Positions 45,348 through 54,022 of a stretch of 64,000 bases of DNA are shown piece by piece. The notes under the pieces were generated by a model. That model did not search any database. It saw only the letters and a program-made list of their open reading frames with translations, and was not told the origin of the DNA. Within the stretch, counting starts at the first letter, position 1. Every line of letters starts with the position of its first letter. The position numbers and the translations under genes are program-made. This DNA is from Parvularcula sp038745625 (lineage in GTDB: Bacteria > Pseudomonadota > Alphaproteobacteria > Caulobacterales > Parvularculaceae), in NCBI GenBank assembly GCA_038745625.1, contig JBCDLG010000001.1, positions 12,817 to 76,816 on the forward strand, read 5' to 3'.

Positions 45348-45776
45348 TCACGGCGCGTTTGGATTGCCAGCGACCGATCGAAATGAGTCGCGATAACTGA
45401 CGACTTCGAACTCCACGCCGTCATGGTCGTGAAAGTAGAACCGGCGGCCAGGCTCATAATCACCGTGGTTGTGGGGTTCAAAACCCAGGGCCTTCACGCG
45501 TTCCTCGGCTGCATCGAGGTCATCGACGACGATGCCAATATGATTGAGCGCGCCGAGCTGATAGAGCCCGCCTTTGGTCGGCTCGCGCGGTTCTGTCGGT
45601 GCGTAGACGGCGAGGTAGTCGTCATCATTGCCGACATGCACGGTGTAGCCGCCGAGGAGGGAGGGGCCTTCCCAGCGGATGTGCCAGCCGAAGAGCTGGA
45701 CCAGCATGTCGGCGGTCGCTTTGGGGTCACGAACCGTGAGGTTCGCGTGTTCAAGAACGGCTTTGGCTTGGGTCAT
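45348..45776 (-). CDS. VOC (glyoxalase/dioxygenase superfamily) protein
   Basis: 142-residue vicinal-oxygen-chelate protein with two beta-alpha-beta-beta-beta units. First unit: VLEHANLTVRDPKATADMLVQLFGW; second: LNHIGIVVDDLDAAEERVKALGF, then GRRFYFHDHDGVEFEVV. Possible metal ligands are His9 (LEHAN), His in LNHIG and Glu in VEFEVV. The enzyme type cannot be told from sequence. ATG at 45776 follows GGAGATC; frame to 45815 has no conserved content. Confidence 0.85.
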   Translation of the reverse strand: MTQAKAVLEHANLTVRDPKATADMLVQLFGWHIRWEGPSLLGGYTVHVGNDDDYLAVYAPTEPREPTKGGLYQLGALNHIGIVVDDLDAAEERVKALGFEPHNHGDYEPGRRFYFHDHDGVEFEVVSYRDSFRSVAGNPNAP

Positions 45777-45939
45777 GGGGATCTCCTTGGTCGAGCGTTC
45801 AGTCCGCGAGACCAATGCTAATTCCTCAACCTAAGTTGAGGTCAAGGTTTTTGTGAAGAGTTTTGCGTCGACCGATGCACGGTCTCGCCGGGCGCTGGGG
45901 CGGCGCTGCGCGGGGTCCATTGTGATTGAGAGAGAAAAC

Positions 45940-46016
45940 TGGTCGGGGCGGCGTGATTCGAACACGCGACCCCCTGTACCCAAAACAGGTGCGCTACCAG
46001 GCTGCGCCACGCCCCG
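45940..46016 (-). tRNA. tRNA-Pro(TGG)
   Basis: On the minus strand a 77-nt tRNA: acceptor CGGGGCG with CGCCCCG, D-arm GCGCAGCCTGGTAGCGC, anticodon arm CCTGT-TTTGGGT-ACAGG with anticodon TGG, T-arm GCGTGTTCGAATCACGC, discriminator A and encoded CCA. Highly similar to other bacterial tRNA-Pro. Confidence 0.97.
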
Positions 46017-46072
46017 ACCGGAGGAGGGCCCATAGGCGTCTCTGGCGCGCGACGCAATGTGCTTTTTGCTTG

Positions 46073-46510
46073 TTATGAACGCCGCAGAAGAAGAACGCCG
46101 CGGGCCTCCTGCCGGGCGGTGTAGAGGCTGCGCGCATAGCTGCTGAAGAGGGGCGTGAGGGCCCCTGCATCGACGTCGATCTCGTCCCGATAGGTGCAAG
46201 CATGCTCGCCATCGGGGATCACCGTCAGTGTGTGGTTCCACCGTTTCAGCGGCCCGCCATGCTCCCGGCTTGCGAGCACCCGCGCGTCATCATCAGCGGT
46301 GATCACCTCGATCGACCATTGGCCAAGCGCGATCCCTAGCACCTTCAGGGGAAAGACAAAGCGGTCGCCGACGGCAGCGTTGCGGTCAGGCAGAGCACCG
46401 AGGCCCGGCTGCGCACCGAGCACGGATTTTAAGTCCCCATAATTCATAATGCTGCGCCACATGACCTCTGCTGGAATCAGGTGTTGCTGCTCAACTGTGA
46501 CGACTGTCAC
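46073..46510 (-). CDS. SRPBCC family protein
   Basis: 145-residue START-like/Bet v1-like fold with a hydrophobic ligand cavity: N-terminal strand VVTVEQQHLIPAEVMWRSIMNYGDL, middle WSIEVITADDDARVLASREHGGPLKRWNHTLTVIPDG and a C-terminal helix LFSSYARSLYTARQEAR. Polyketide cyclase and coenzyme Q-binding proteins share this fold; the ligand is unknown. It overlaps the end of the lytic transglycosylase gene by 4 bp, so it is cotranscribed with it. Confidence 0.83.
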   Translation of the reverse strand: MTVVTVEQQHLIPAEVMWRSIMNYGDLKSVLGAQPGLGALPDRNAAVGDRFVFPLKVLGIALGQWSIEVITADDDARVLASREHGGPLKRWNHTLTVIPDGEHACTYRDEIDVDAGALTPLFSSYARSLYTARQEARGVLLLRRS

Positions 46511-48234
46511 CGGACGGATTGATACAAGGGTCGTTCGCCGGCCGAGGCCGCGTCGCGGCTCGGGGCGGCCTCACCCATCCGGTCCCGGTAGACCCAGATG
46601 TTGGTCATCACGAGATCGACGAAGTGGCGCGCTTCTTTGTTCGGCACGCTTTCGAGCATCAGCAGCTGATCGTCGATCCCCGTGCGTGCATGCCAGCGGC
46701 TGAAATTGCCAGGGCCCCAATTGTAGCTGAGCGCCATTTCGAACATATCGCCGCGGCCGTCATTGTACCGTGTCAAGAGGGTTTCAACATAGGACTGGCC
46801 GAGCTGCATGTTGTAGCTGGGGTCATAGAGCCGCTTGGACGCGGCGGTGCCCCTGCGCATGAGCTGGCGGTTGCCAGTGATGTAGGAGGCCGTCCGCGGC
46901 ATCAATTGCATGAGGCCCGCAGCGCCCACGCGCGACTTCGCATGGGTCATGAACTTCGATTCTTGCCGGATCAGACCGTAGAGAACGGCTTGGTCGATAG
47001 AGTACCCGCCGGTCGGCTCGAGATCGTCAGGAACCGGATAGAGCGCTGACCAAAGGGCACGGTCATCGGTCTCGCGAATGGCCAGGCCTTCGGAGAGATG
47101 CACCTCAGCGGAGGCCAACTCCAGCGCGCCAGCGAAGGCCAAAAGATCCGCATCTTGCGCGGGCGACAGCTCGCCATGGGCGTAGCGCACCTCAAGGGAT
47201 GCTTCGTCCTCCATGCCGATTTCAGCCAGGGCGGCCGCGCGTTCCAGGCGCGGGTTGTCTTCCATCAATACGGCAATGCGGAAATCATCCGCGTCAATCG
47301 GAGACCAATCGATGCCGGATCCTCGGCCGAGCTGACCGAGTGCCAATTGTCCGTAGAGGGTCAAAGGGTAGCCGCTTGCAAGATCGAGGTGCTCCATCGC
47401 GTCGTCAGCCTGGCCAAGCGCCAGCGCTGAGCGCGAGGCCCAATAGGCTGCTGCCGCGCGCAGCGAGCTTTGCTGATGCGGTTCAGCGGCCATGGCACTG
47501 TGATATCTGTAAGCGGCTTCCATATCGCCTTGGCGCCAGGCCACAAGACCTGCGGTCCATTGCGCCAGCACGGCGCTGCCGCCTGAACGGTCCGCAGCTT
47601 CGCGGGCGAGAGGGCCAGCTTTATCAAGCCGTCCGTTGACGTAGTAACTCTCAGCAATCCAGCCGCGGATGCGGTCGGTCTGACGCGCGGTCAGCGCATT
47701 GAACTGGCGCGGATCGTTCAAATAGTTGAGCGACTGGGTCGGCCGGTCTTTGGCCAAAAGGTAGCGTATCCGCGACTCGATCCGCGCGACCTGGCGACGG
47801 CGGCTCTCGCTTAGCTGGTCATAGTCAGCTTCAAGCGCGGGGTTGAGGTCCACATCCACCGACTGACGCCATTTGCGGGCGACAGGGCGTTGCGGCCTGC
47901 TGCCGGATGGGCGGCGGCGCATGGCGAGGCGGTAGATTTGGGTTGCATCCGGATGATCTGCATAGGACGAGAGCCAGCGCGCCAGCTCGCTGTAAGAGCT
48001 GCGATAGGCGGTTGGGTGCATATAGCGCTGCTCAAACACATAGCCGAGCAGAATCGGGTTCTCGACATCTTCAATAAGAGGGTCAGCCGCGCTCATCTTG
48101 CCGGCTTCTTGCAGTGCAAAAATCTCGCGATAACGTGCCTCATCCTCCGGGGACAGAATATCGGGCGCTGCGATGGCGGCAGCTCCCACACCCCAGGCGG
48201 CAAGGGCCGTGATCAAATGGCGTAGGGCCAACAT
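46507..48234 (-). CDS. soluble-type lytic murein transglycosylase
   Basis: 575-residue exported Slt70-like enzyme that cleaves the MurNAc-GlcNAc bond with 1,6-anhydro product formation. Signal peptide (cut near AIAA, residue ~24), a long superhelical alpha-domain (about 30-400) and a C-terminal catalytic SLT domain (about 420-560) with the catalytic glutamate in IRQESKF and AAGLMQLMP, then YNWGPGNFSRW. ATG at 48234 is preceded by AGGAG four bases away. It is followed by the coupled SRPBCC gene and preceded by the uracil-DNA glycosylase gene. Confidence 0.93.
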   Translation of the reverse strand: MLALRHLITALAAWGVGAAAIAAPDILSPEDEARYREIFALQEAGKMSAADPLIEDVENPILLGYVFEQRYMHPTAYRSSYSELARWLSSYADHPDATQIYRLAMRRRPSGSRPQRPVARKWRQSVDVDLNPALEADYDQLSESRRRQVARIESRIRYLLAKDRPTQSLNYLNDPRQFNALTARQTDRIRGWIAESYYVNGRLDKAGPLAREAADRSGGSAVLAQWTAGLVAWRQGDMEAAYRYHSAMAAEPHQQSSLRAAAAYWASRSALALGQADDAMEHLDLASGYPLTLYGQLALGQLGRGSGIDWSPIDADDFRIAVLMEDNPRLERAAALAEIGMEDEASLEVRYAHGELSPAQDADLLAFAGALELASAEVHLSEGLAIRETDDRALWSALYPVPDDLEPTGGYSIDQAVLYGLIRQESKFMTHAKSRVGAAGLMQLMPRTASYITGNRQLMRRGTAASKRLYDPSYNMQLGQSYVETLLTRYNDGRGDMFEMALSYNWGPGNFSRWHARTGIDDQLLMLESVPNKEARHFVDLVMTNIWVYRDRMGEAAPSRDAASAGERPLYQSVR

Positions 48235-48266
48235 CGTGCTCCTTCGACAACCCCCAAATGGGGGGC

Positions 48267-49115
48267 TCACTCATGCTCAACTGAGGATTTGGGCAGGACT
48301 TCGTTAAGCTTTGATTTCACGGCCAAAAGATCACGCCATGCGAGCCGTTTTTGTTGCGGTTGGCGCAGCAAAAACGCGGGGTGGAACATCGGAAGCGCAG
48401 GTATCTTGCGGCCCTCGGAGATGATGTCCCGAAATGTGCCACGCGAGCGGGTGATGCCCGGGGCGTCAGGAAAAAGCGATTGGGTCGGCACGTTGCCGGT
48501 CAGAATGACGAGTGCGGGCTCTGAAAGGTCAATAAAACGGCGCATGAAGGGAAGGCAGGTGGCCACCTCGGCCTTCGACGGGTTTCGGTTGCCAGGCGGG
48601 CGCCAGAAGATCGCGTTGGAGATACAGACCGGCGTCTGTCCCTCGCTCGGCGCCCGCGAAAAATCGATCGCTGCGAGCATCCGGTCGAGAAGATGACCTG
48701 ATCGACCGACAAAGGGTTTGCCGAGGCGATCCTCTTCCTTTCCGGGCGCTTCGCCCATCACCAGGACCGGTGCCTTGAGAACGCCGTCATAGATCACGGG
48801 GCCTTTGGCGCCCTCGCGAAGGGGGCAGCCCTCAAACGCGGCGATCGCCTTGATCAAGCTTTCGAGGTCGTGGCAGCCAGCCGCGATCTGTTCCGCCTCG
48901 CTGATTGCTTCATCGGCCGGAATGGCGGCAGCCTTCCGTGCGGCGCGTTTTTGTGGCGGCGAGGGCGATGACGGAGCCGGCGCGGCGCTTGCCTTGGGCG
49001 CATCTGGCCAGGCCGCGAGGCCGCCCGGCGTCTCGGCTTCCGCCGTGGTCACCCCGGCGTCGTCGTAGAACTGGAGGAGGGCGCGCGCCTGCTCGCCGGT
49101 CATCGCCTTGCTCAT
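48267..49115 (-). CDS. uracil-DNA glycosylase, family 4
   Basis: 282-residue Fe-S uracil-DNA glycosylase. A Pro/Ala-rich, probably flexible N-terminal region (about 1-75) precedes the catalytic fold. Motif 1 is GEAPGKEED (near 118) with KPFVGRSGHLLDRML after it; motif 2 is the HPAFLLRQP loop (near 250); NAIFWRPPGN is typical of the family. The protein has exactly four cysteines (two separated by 15 residues before motif 1, then two 22 residues apart), which could bind the 4Fe-4S cluster. ATG at 49115 is chosen; frame extends to 49211. It is divergent from the ETF-QO gene. Confidence 0.9.
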   Translation of the reverse strand: MSKAMTGEQARALLQFYDDAGVTTAEAETPGGLAAWPDAPKASAAPAPSSPSPPQKRAARKAAAIPADEAISEAEQIAAGCHDLESLIKAIAAFEGCPLREGAKGPVIYDGVLKAPVLVMGEAPGKEEDRLGKPFVGRSGHLLDRMLAAIDFSRAPSEGQTPVCISNAIFWRPPGNRNPSKAEVATCLPFMRRFIDLSEPALVILTGNVPTQSLFPDAPGITRSRGTFRDIISEGRKIPALPMFHPAFLLRQPQQKRLAWRDLLAVKSKLNEVLPKSSVEHE

Positions 49116-49231
49116 CGACAGGACAGTGCCGCGGCGCGCGCGCCACCTCAAGGCTGATGCGATGCTCCGGCGCATGGAATCTTGAGCCAAGTCAGGGCAG
49201 TGTTCGCGCAATCAATAAGGCTGAACTATCA

Positions 49232-50911
49232 ATGTACGACGACACCCCAGTAGAACGCGAAAGCATGGAATTTGATGTCGTTATCGTCGGCGCGGGCCCC
49301 GCGGGCCTCGCTGCCGCGATACGGCTGAAGCAACTTGAGGCGCAGAAAGGCAACGATATCTCCGTCGTTGTTGTGGAAAAAGGATCAGAGGTCGGTGCCC
49401 ACATCCTCTCCGGTGCGGTGCTCGATCCGCGTGCTCTCGATGAGCTGATCCCCGATTGGCGCGAAGACGACAGCTGCCCGATCGACACCGAAGTGACGGA
49501 CGAGAAGTTTCTCTATTTGGGGCCAGCGGGCTCCATGCCGCTACCGAACCTCGCTCTGCCATCAATGCTCAAGAACCATGGCTGCTATGCCACCTCGATG
49601 GCTATGGTCTGCCGTTGGCTCGCGGAAAGAGCCGAGGCGATGGAGATCGAGATCTATCCGATGATGGCTGCCAACCAGACGGTGCGCCGCGACGACGGCT
49701 CGGTCGCTGGCGTCATCGTCGGTGAGGTCGGCATCGGGAAGGATGGTGAGAAGAAGGACGGCTATGAACCGGGGATGGAGCTGCGCGGTAAATATGTGCT
49801 GCTCGCCGAGGGCGTGCGCGGATCGATCAGCAAAGAGATCATCAAAGAGTTCGGCCTGGCCGACGGCAAAGAGCCGCAAAAATACGGCATCGGCATCAAA
49901 GAGCTCTGGAAGGTGCCGGACGAGAACTTCAAGAAGGGCTATGTTCAGCACACGTTCGGCTGGCCGCTTGATAACTCCACCGGCGGCGGCTCCTGGATGT
50001 ACCATTTCGGCGACAATTACGTCTCCGTCGGTTTCGTGGTCCACCTCAACTACAAGAACCCCTATCTTGCTCCGTATCAGGAATTCCAGCGCTTTAAGAC
50101 CCACCCCGAGGTGCGCCATTTCTTAGAGGGCGGTGAGCGCGTCGCTTATGGCGCGCGGGCGATTTCTGAGGGCGGGTTCCAGTCGGTGCCGAAGCTGACC
50201 TTCCCTGGCGGCGCGCTGATTGGCTGCTCAGCCGGTTTCGTCAACGTGCCGCGGATCAAGGGCAACCACAACGCCATGAAGACGGGCATGATGGCGGCGG
50301 AGGCGGCCTATGAAGCGATCGCGGAGGGCCGCGAAGGTGATGAGCTGGTTGGCTATCAGCAGCGCTACGATACGTCGTGGGTGCGCCAAGAGTTACGCCT
50401 TGTGCGGAATTCCAAGCCACTTTGGTCGAAGTTCGGCACCGTTCTCGGCGCGATCGCGCTGTCTGGTTTCGATATCTGGACCAATGTCCTAACGCGTGGT
50501 TTGTCTGTGTTCGGCACACTTGGTCACGGCAAAACCGATGCTGCCTCGACCGAACCAGCATCAAAGCATAAGCCGATCGACTATCCGAAGCCGGACGGCG
50601 TCTTGACGTTCGACCGGCTGACCAATGTCAGTTTCTCCTTCACCAACCATGAGGAAGACCAGCCCGCACACCTTCGGCTGACCGATGCATCGGCGCCGAA
50701 CAAGGTGGAGTTGCCGATCTATGCTGGGCCGTCGCAGCGCTACTGTCCGGCAGGTGTCTACGAATATGTGGAGGAGGGCGGTCAGCCGACTTTCCAGATC
50801 AATGCGCAGAACTGCGTCCACTGCAAGACCTGCGATATCAAAGACCCTGAGCAGAACATCACCTGGACCACGCCTGAAGGCGGCGGGGGGCCGAACTACC
50901 CCAATATGTAA
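49232..50911 (+). CDS. electron transfer flavoprotein-ubiquinone oxidoreductase
   Basis: 559-residue membrane-associated ETF-QO that passes electrons from electron transfer flavoprotein (from acyl-CoA and amine oxidation) to ubiquinone. FAD motif VVIVGAGPAGLAAAIRL near residue 13, a ubiquinone-binding region with GGFQSVPKLTFPGG near 310 and the C-terminal 4Fe-4S site (CPAGVYEY, then CVHCKTCDIKDP near 530) are visible. ATG at 49232 gives the standard beginning; the upstream open frame is not coding. The ETF subunit genes are not adjacent. Confidence 0.96.
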   Translation: MYDDTPVERESMEFDVVIVGAGPAGLAAAIRLKQLEAQKGNDISVVVVEKGSEVGAHILSGAVLDPRALDELIPDWREDDSCPIDTEVTDEKFLYLGPAGSMPLPNLALPSMLKNHGCYATSMAMVCRWLAERAEAMEIEIYPMMAANQTVRRDDGSVAGVIVGEVGIGKDGEKKDGYEPGMELRGKYVLLAEGVRGSISKEIIKEFGLADGKEPQKYGIGIKELWKVPDENFKKGYVQHTFGWPLDNSTGGGSWMYHFGDNYVSVGFVVHLNYKNPYLAPYQEFQRFKTHPEVRHFLEGGERVAYGARAISEGGFQSVPKLTFPGGALIGCSAGFVNVPRIKGNHNAMKTGMMAAEAAYEAIAEGREGDELVGYQQRYDTSWVRQELRLVRNSKPLWSKFGTVLGAIALSGFDIWTNVLTRGLSVFGTLGHGKTDAASTEPASKHKPIDYPKPDGVLTFDRLTNVSFSFTNHEEDQPAHLRLTDASAPNKVELPIYAGPSQRYCPAGVYEYVEEGGQPTFQINAQNCVHCKTCDIKDPEQNITWTTPEGGGGPNYPNM

Positions 50912-50990
50912 TCTCTTTCGCTGTTTGCTGTGTGGTGACTGGCTCTATTGGCCGCGTTTGGTAAGCTTCCAAGCGGGCTAGGGGGTCGCT

Positions 50991-52331
50991 ATGCCGAGTT
51001 TTCAATTACCCAATGGAAAACGCGTCGATATCAAGAGATTGGTCCGGGAGCTTCCTGGGGCATGGGTTGGTTGGCAGAACAAAAACCGAGCGAATTGGGT
51101 CGCCGCGCTGAGCAAGTCCTGGCGGGTGCTGGATCACTATGGCATCAACACACCCAATCGCTTGGGTTTCTTCTTCGCGCAAGGCCTCGTTGAGACAAGC
51201 TATCTCAGGGCGAGCGTCGAGCGCCTGAACTACAGCCTCAAAAACTATGACGAAACCGGTTGGTTTCAGAATCGCTTTGATAGCCGTGAACAGTTCGAAC
51301 ACGAATATCTTGGCAGCGAGGAGCGCATTGCCAATCGGATCTATTCTAGCCGGTATGTCTCTGACCTGGGGAATGGCGACGAGGCGTCTGGCGATGGATG
51401 GCGGTTCCGCGGACGGGGGTTTTTTCAGCTCACGGGTCGCTACAACTATGGCCGTTACAACGGCCTCATTCCCGGCGTCGATCTGGTTCAGAACCCGGAT
51501 GTCTTAGGAGATGATCTTCTACTATCGATCAAAGTTGCGGCTGCTTATTGGGCTGACCGTGAGCTGAATGCCTACGCAGACCAGGATGATGCGGTCGCGA
51601 TATCTCGCGCGGTCAATCTTGGGAACCCCAACAGCCGTAAGAAGCCCAATCACTTGGCAGATCGCAAGAAATGGTCTTTCGAATGTGTCCGGTTCTTTGG
51701 CGAGACCAGCACGCAGGTAACGGCGCCGCGCGATCCCAGTCGAGAAGTCCATTCAAGCGAGGAAAGCGACGATGTCCGCGAGATCCAACAGGATTTGAAA
51801 GCTCTTGGCTACTTGGATGGTACCGTAGACGGAGTGTTTGGTCCTGATACGCTTGATGCCCTTCGCCGGTTCGAGCGCGATAACGATTTGCCCGAGGATG
51901 GTGTGGCGTCGGCAGAGGATCGGCAACTGCTCGCCGAGCAGGCGCAGCGTCTCGAGACCTCTGCGTTGCAGCGCGAACGCAACGAGAAACCCGAGCGCAG
52001 TATGGCGGACCAGGGTCTGCACCAAGCGGTGGACGGTAAATCACTCGGCCAAGCTGGGACATCGGTGGCAGGGACGGGCGCTGTCGCCGCTGGCGTTGAG
52101 GCGATTGATGACTTGGCCGCGCCTGTCGCTGAGCTGCAGGAGGTGGTGTCTGACGAAGAGACGATGGGCTTTCTCCAGCGCGTCTGGTCGGCCCTCGATC
52201 CGCGGGATCCAGGCAATTGGACGTTGTTGCTGCTGCTGATTTTGGTCGCCGTTGGCGGCTACATTTACTGGCGCAGTCGACGTGTGGAGCGTGAGAGCGT
52301 CGATGCCTACCGATCTGGGCGGCTGCGTTAG
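50991..52331 (+). CDS. GH19-type endolysin-like protein with peptidoglycan-binding domain and C-terminal membrane anchor
   Basis: 446-residue protein with three parts. Residues ~20-245 form a GH19 chitinase/endolysin domain: FAQGLVETSY with the expected catalytic glutamate, VERLNYS, YVSDLGNGD and FRGRGFFQLTGRYNYGRY, as in phage endolysins. Residues ~255-315 form a PG_binding_1 domain (VREIQQDLKALGYLDGTVDGVFGPDTLDALRRFE). After a long charged and low-complexity linker a single membrane helix (~410-430, WTLLLLLILVAVGGYIYW) ends in a basic tail. There is no N-terminal signal. Phage-like, yet no other phage gene is nearby. Confidence 0.85.
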   Translation: MPSFQLPNGKRVDIKRLVRELPGAWVGWQNKNRANWVAALSKSWRVLDHYGINTPNRLGFFFAQGLVETSYLRASVERLNYSLKNYDETGWFQNRFDSREQFEHEYLGSEERIANRIYSSRYVSDLGNGDEASGDGWRFRGRGFFQLTGRYNYGRYNGLIPGVDLVQNPDVLGDDLLLSIKVAAAYWADRELNAYADQDDAVAISRAVNLGNPNSRKKPNHLADRKKWSFECVRFFGETSTQVTAPRDPSREVHSSEESDDVREIQQDLKALGYLDGTVDGVFGPDTLDALRRFERDNDLPEDGVASAEDRQLLAEQAQRLETSALQRERNEKPERSMADQGLHQAVDGKSLGQAGTSVAGTGAVAAGVEAIDDLAAPVAELQEVVSDEETMGFLQRVWSALDPRDPGNWTLLLLLILVAVGGYIYWRSRRVERESVDAYRSGRLR

Positions 52332-52468
52332 CCATTCGCTTCCGAGGTTCTCGCCCCTTGACTTCGGCCGGTGAAGGCGTAGCTCAGGCGTTCTCCTGAC
52401 ATGCCGTCATCATCAGACCCTCCTTTTGAGGGCGACGGCGGCTGTCCCCAAAGTGAGCCTGGAAGGTC

Positions 52469-52801
52469 ATGCCCAAGTCGAAGAACCGCCGGAAGCCCAA
52501 GTCGAACCGGCCTCAAGCTGAGGCCAGTGCAGACACGCAAATTGTTGAGGCCGAAACGGTGGGCACGAAGTCTGAGCGCGCCGAACAGCCAGCGCCGAAA
52601 AAGACCTCGGTGGGCCCGGTTCAGTTCTTCCGTCAGGTGCGCTCCGAGATGCAAAAGGTCACCTGGACCACGCGCGGCGAGACAACGGTGTCGACCATCA
52701 TGGTGCTGATCATGGTGACGATCATGTCCCTCTTCTTTTTCACGGTCGATCAGTTCCTGCGCTTCATCGTGCCGCTGATCCTGTCCCTCAACTTCTCCTA
52801 A
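52469..52801 (+). CDS. secE: preprotein translocase subunit SecE
   Basis: 110-residue SecE. A long basic and acidic N-terminal extension (about 1-50) precedes the conserved cytoplasmic helix VQFFRQVRSEMQKVTWTTRGET and one membrane helix (about 78-105). It clamps SecY in the SecYEG channel. nusG follows after 10 bp, the classical order. The rpoB-side genes rplK and rplA, which usually follow nusG, are not here, and no tRNA-Trp precedes it. Confidence 0.94.
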   Translation: MPKSKNRRKPKSNRPQAEASADTQIVEAETVGTKSERAEQPAPKKTSVGPVQFFRQVRSEMQKVTWTTRGETTVSTIMVLIMVTIMSLFFFTVDQFLRFIVPLILSLNFS

Positions 52802-52811
52802 GGCCCGTCTC

Positions 52812-53351
52812 ATGTCCGACGCGAAATGGTACATCGTCCACGCTTACTCCAACTTCGAGAAGAAGGTCGCCGAGTCAATCAAGGCGTCTGCGGAGGAAAA
52901 GGGCCTCGATCATCTCTTCGAGGACGTCCTGGTGCCGACCGAAGAGGTCGTCGAGGTGCGCCGGGGGCGGAAGGTCAACACGGAGCGCCGCTACTTCCCC
53001 GGCTATGTGCTGGTGAAGATGGTCCTCAATGACCAGACCTATCACGTGGTCAACGAGACCAACAAAGTCACAGGCTTTCTTGGGCAGGGCAAGAAACCGC
53101 TGCCGATCACCCAGAAAGAGGTCGACCGTATTCTCGGCACGATGGAAGAGAGCGAGCAGGCGCCAGCCATGCCGGCGGTCATCTACGAGGTCGGCGAGAT
53201 GGTCAAAGTCATCGATGGTCCGTTTGCGTCCTTCTCGGGCGTGGTCGAAGATGTCGACCAAGAAAACGCGCGCCTCAAAGTGTCTGTGTCGATTTTCGGC
53301 CGAGCCACGCCGGTCGAGCTCGAGTACAACCAGGTCGACAAAGAGAGCTGA
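52812..53351 (+). CDS. nusG: transcription termination/antitermination protein NusG
   Basis: 179-residue NusG. The NGN domain (about 5-110) with KWYIVHAYSNFEKKVAESI and RRYFPGYVLVKM contacts RNA polymerase; the C-terminal KOW domain (about 125-179, GEMVKVIDGPFASFSGVVEDVD) contacts Rho or S10. Cotranscribed with secE. Odd: rplK-rplA-rplJ-rplL-rpoB do not follow, so the usual string is broken here. Confidence 0.97.
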   Translation: MSDAKWYIVHAYSNFEKKVAESIKASAEEKGLDHLFEDVLVPTEEVVEVRRGRKVNTERRYFPGYVLVKMVLNDQTYHVVNETNKVTGFLGQGKKPLPITQKEVDRILGTMEESEQAPAMPAVIYEVGEMVKVIDGPFASFSGVVEDVDQENARLKVSVSIFGRATPVELEYNQVDKES

Positions 53352-53384
53352 TGCTCACTAGGTTGGTCGGCGAGGTGAGAAGTC

Positions 53385-53828
53385 ATGACCAGCTCCAGTC
53401 TTGCATCTCTAGCGCTCGATCGAAGCAATGAGTGTTTTTGCGAAGTTGCCAACCTAAGAGGGCGTCTTTCGACATTTCAGCGCTTCAATTGGATCACGGT
53501 CATGTTGCCGTCGCTCCTAGCGTTTCTGGCGAGCGCGGACATTTTCATCAACGATGGGACGACCGCTCAATGGGCGCCGTGGTTGTCTTTGGCCGCTGGC
53601 GCGCTTGTGCTTGTGCACAAGACGCTGAACTGCGAGGCCCATCAGGCGGAAATTGTTCGTGTTCGAAAGGAGTTGAGGCGCTTGGGCGTCTCCTATCGAA
53701 CACAGGGGGAAGTGCCGCGCGAAACGCTTGAGGCTGATTTGATGGAGCTCGATGCCGCGTTGGCGACGCTGGTGTCGTCGACACAGCTCCACCTCCCGGT
53801 CCTTTCACCGACGAAACCTGGCAAATAG
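53385..53828 (+). CDS. two-helix membrane protein, possibly SLATT-like
   Basis: 147-residue protein: an N-terminal amphipathic helix (about 5-33), a two-helix membrane hairpin (about 34-52 and 64-82) and a C-terminal charged helix (CEAHQAEIVRVRKELRRLG) followed by helical sequence. This helix-2TM-helix layout resembles SLATT effector domains, which are associated with nucleotide-signalled defence, but the similarity is structural impression only and no SMODS, SLOG or other partner is next to it. The ATG is at 53385; GGCGAGGTGAGAAG lies upstream as a weak ribosome site. It is 33 bp after nusG. Confidence 0.65.
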   Translation: MTSSSLASLALDRSNECFCEVANLRGRLSTFQRFNWITVMLPSLLAFLASADIFINDGTTAQWAPWLSLAAGALVLVHKTLNCEAHQAEIVRVRKELRRLGVSYRTQGEVPRETLEADLMELDAALATLVSSTQLHLPVLSPTKPGK

Positions 53829-54022
53829 AGCGCCGTCTCGTGCCGGACTTCGGGCACCAATCGGGCCGCAGCTGTCTCGCCCGACTAAGCCCGCTGCTGC
53901 GAGCACGGTAGTCGCCCAGACGTCTTGAGGACCCCGTGTGCCAGCATGGGACAGCACGCGCGCAGCCATCATACATCGACAAACGCAGAAGACTTGAGGT
54001 GCTGCTCAGTAACGGCCACATC

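Noticed and set aside
45212..45481. 89-residue minus-strand frame between the acyltransferase and VOC genes
   Set aside because: Overlaps the VOC gene in another frame and has a noise-like composition.
48905..49231. N-terminal extension of ETF-QO by 109 residues
   Set aside because: The translated leader is Arg/Pro-rich noise opposite the uracil-DNA glycosylase gene; the normal start is the ATG at 49232.
52332..52468. tRNA-Trp upstream of secE
   Set aside because: A GCGTAGCTCAGGCG stretch resembles a D-arm, but no acceptor, anticodon or T-arm pairing follows.
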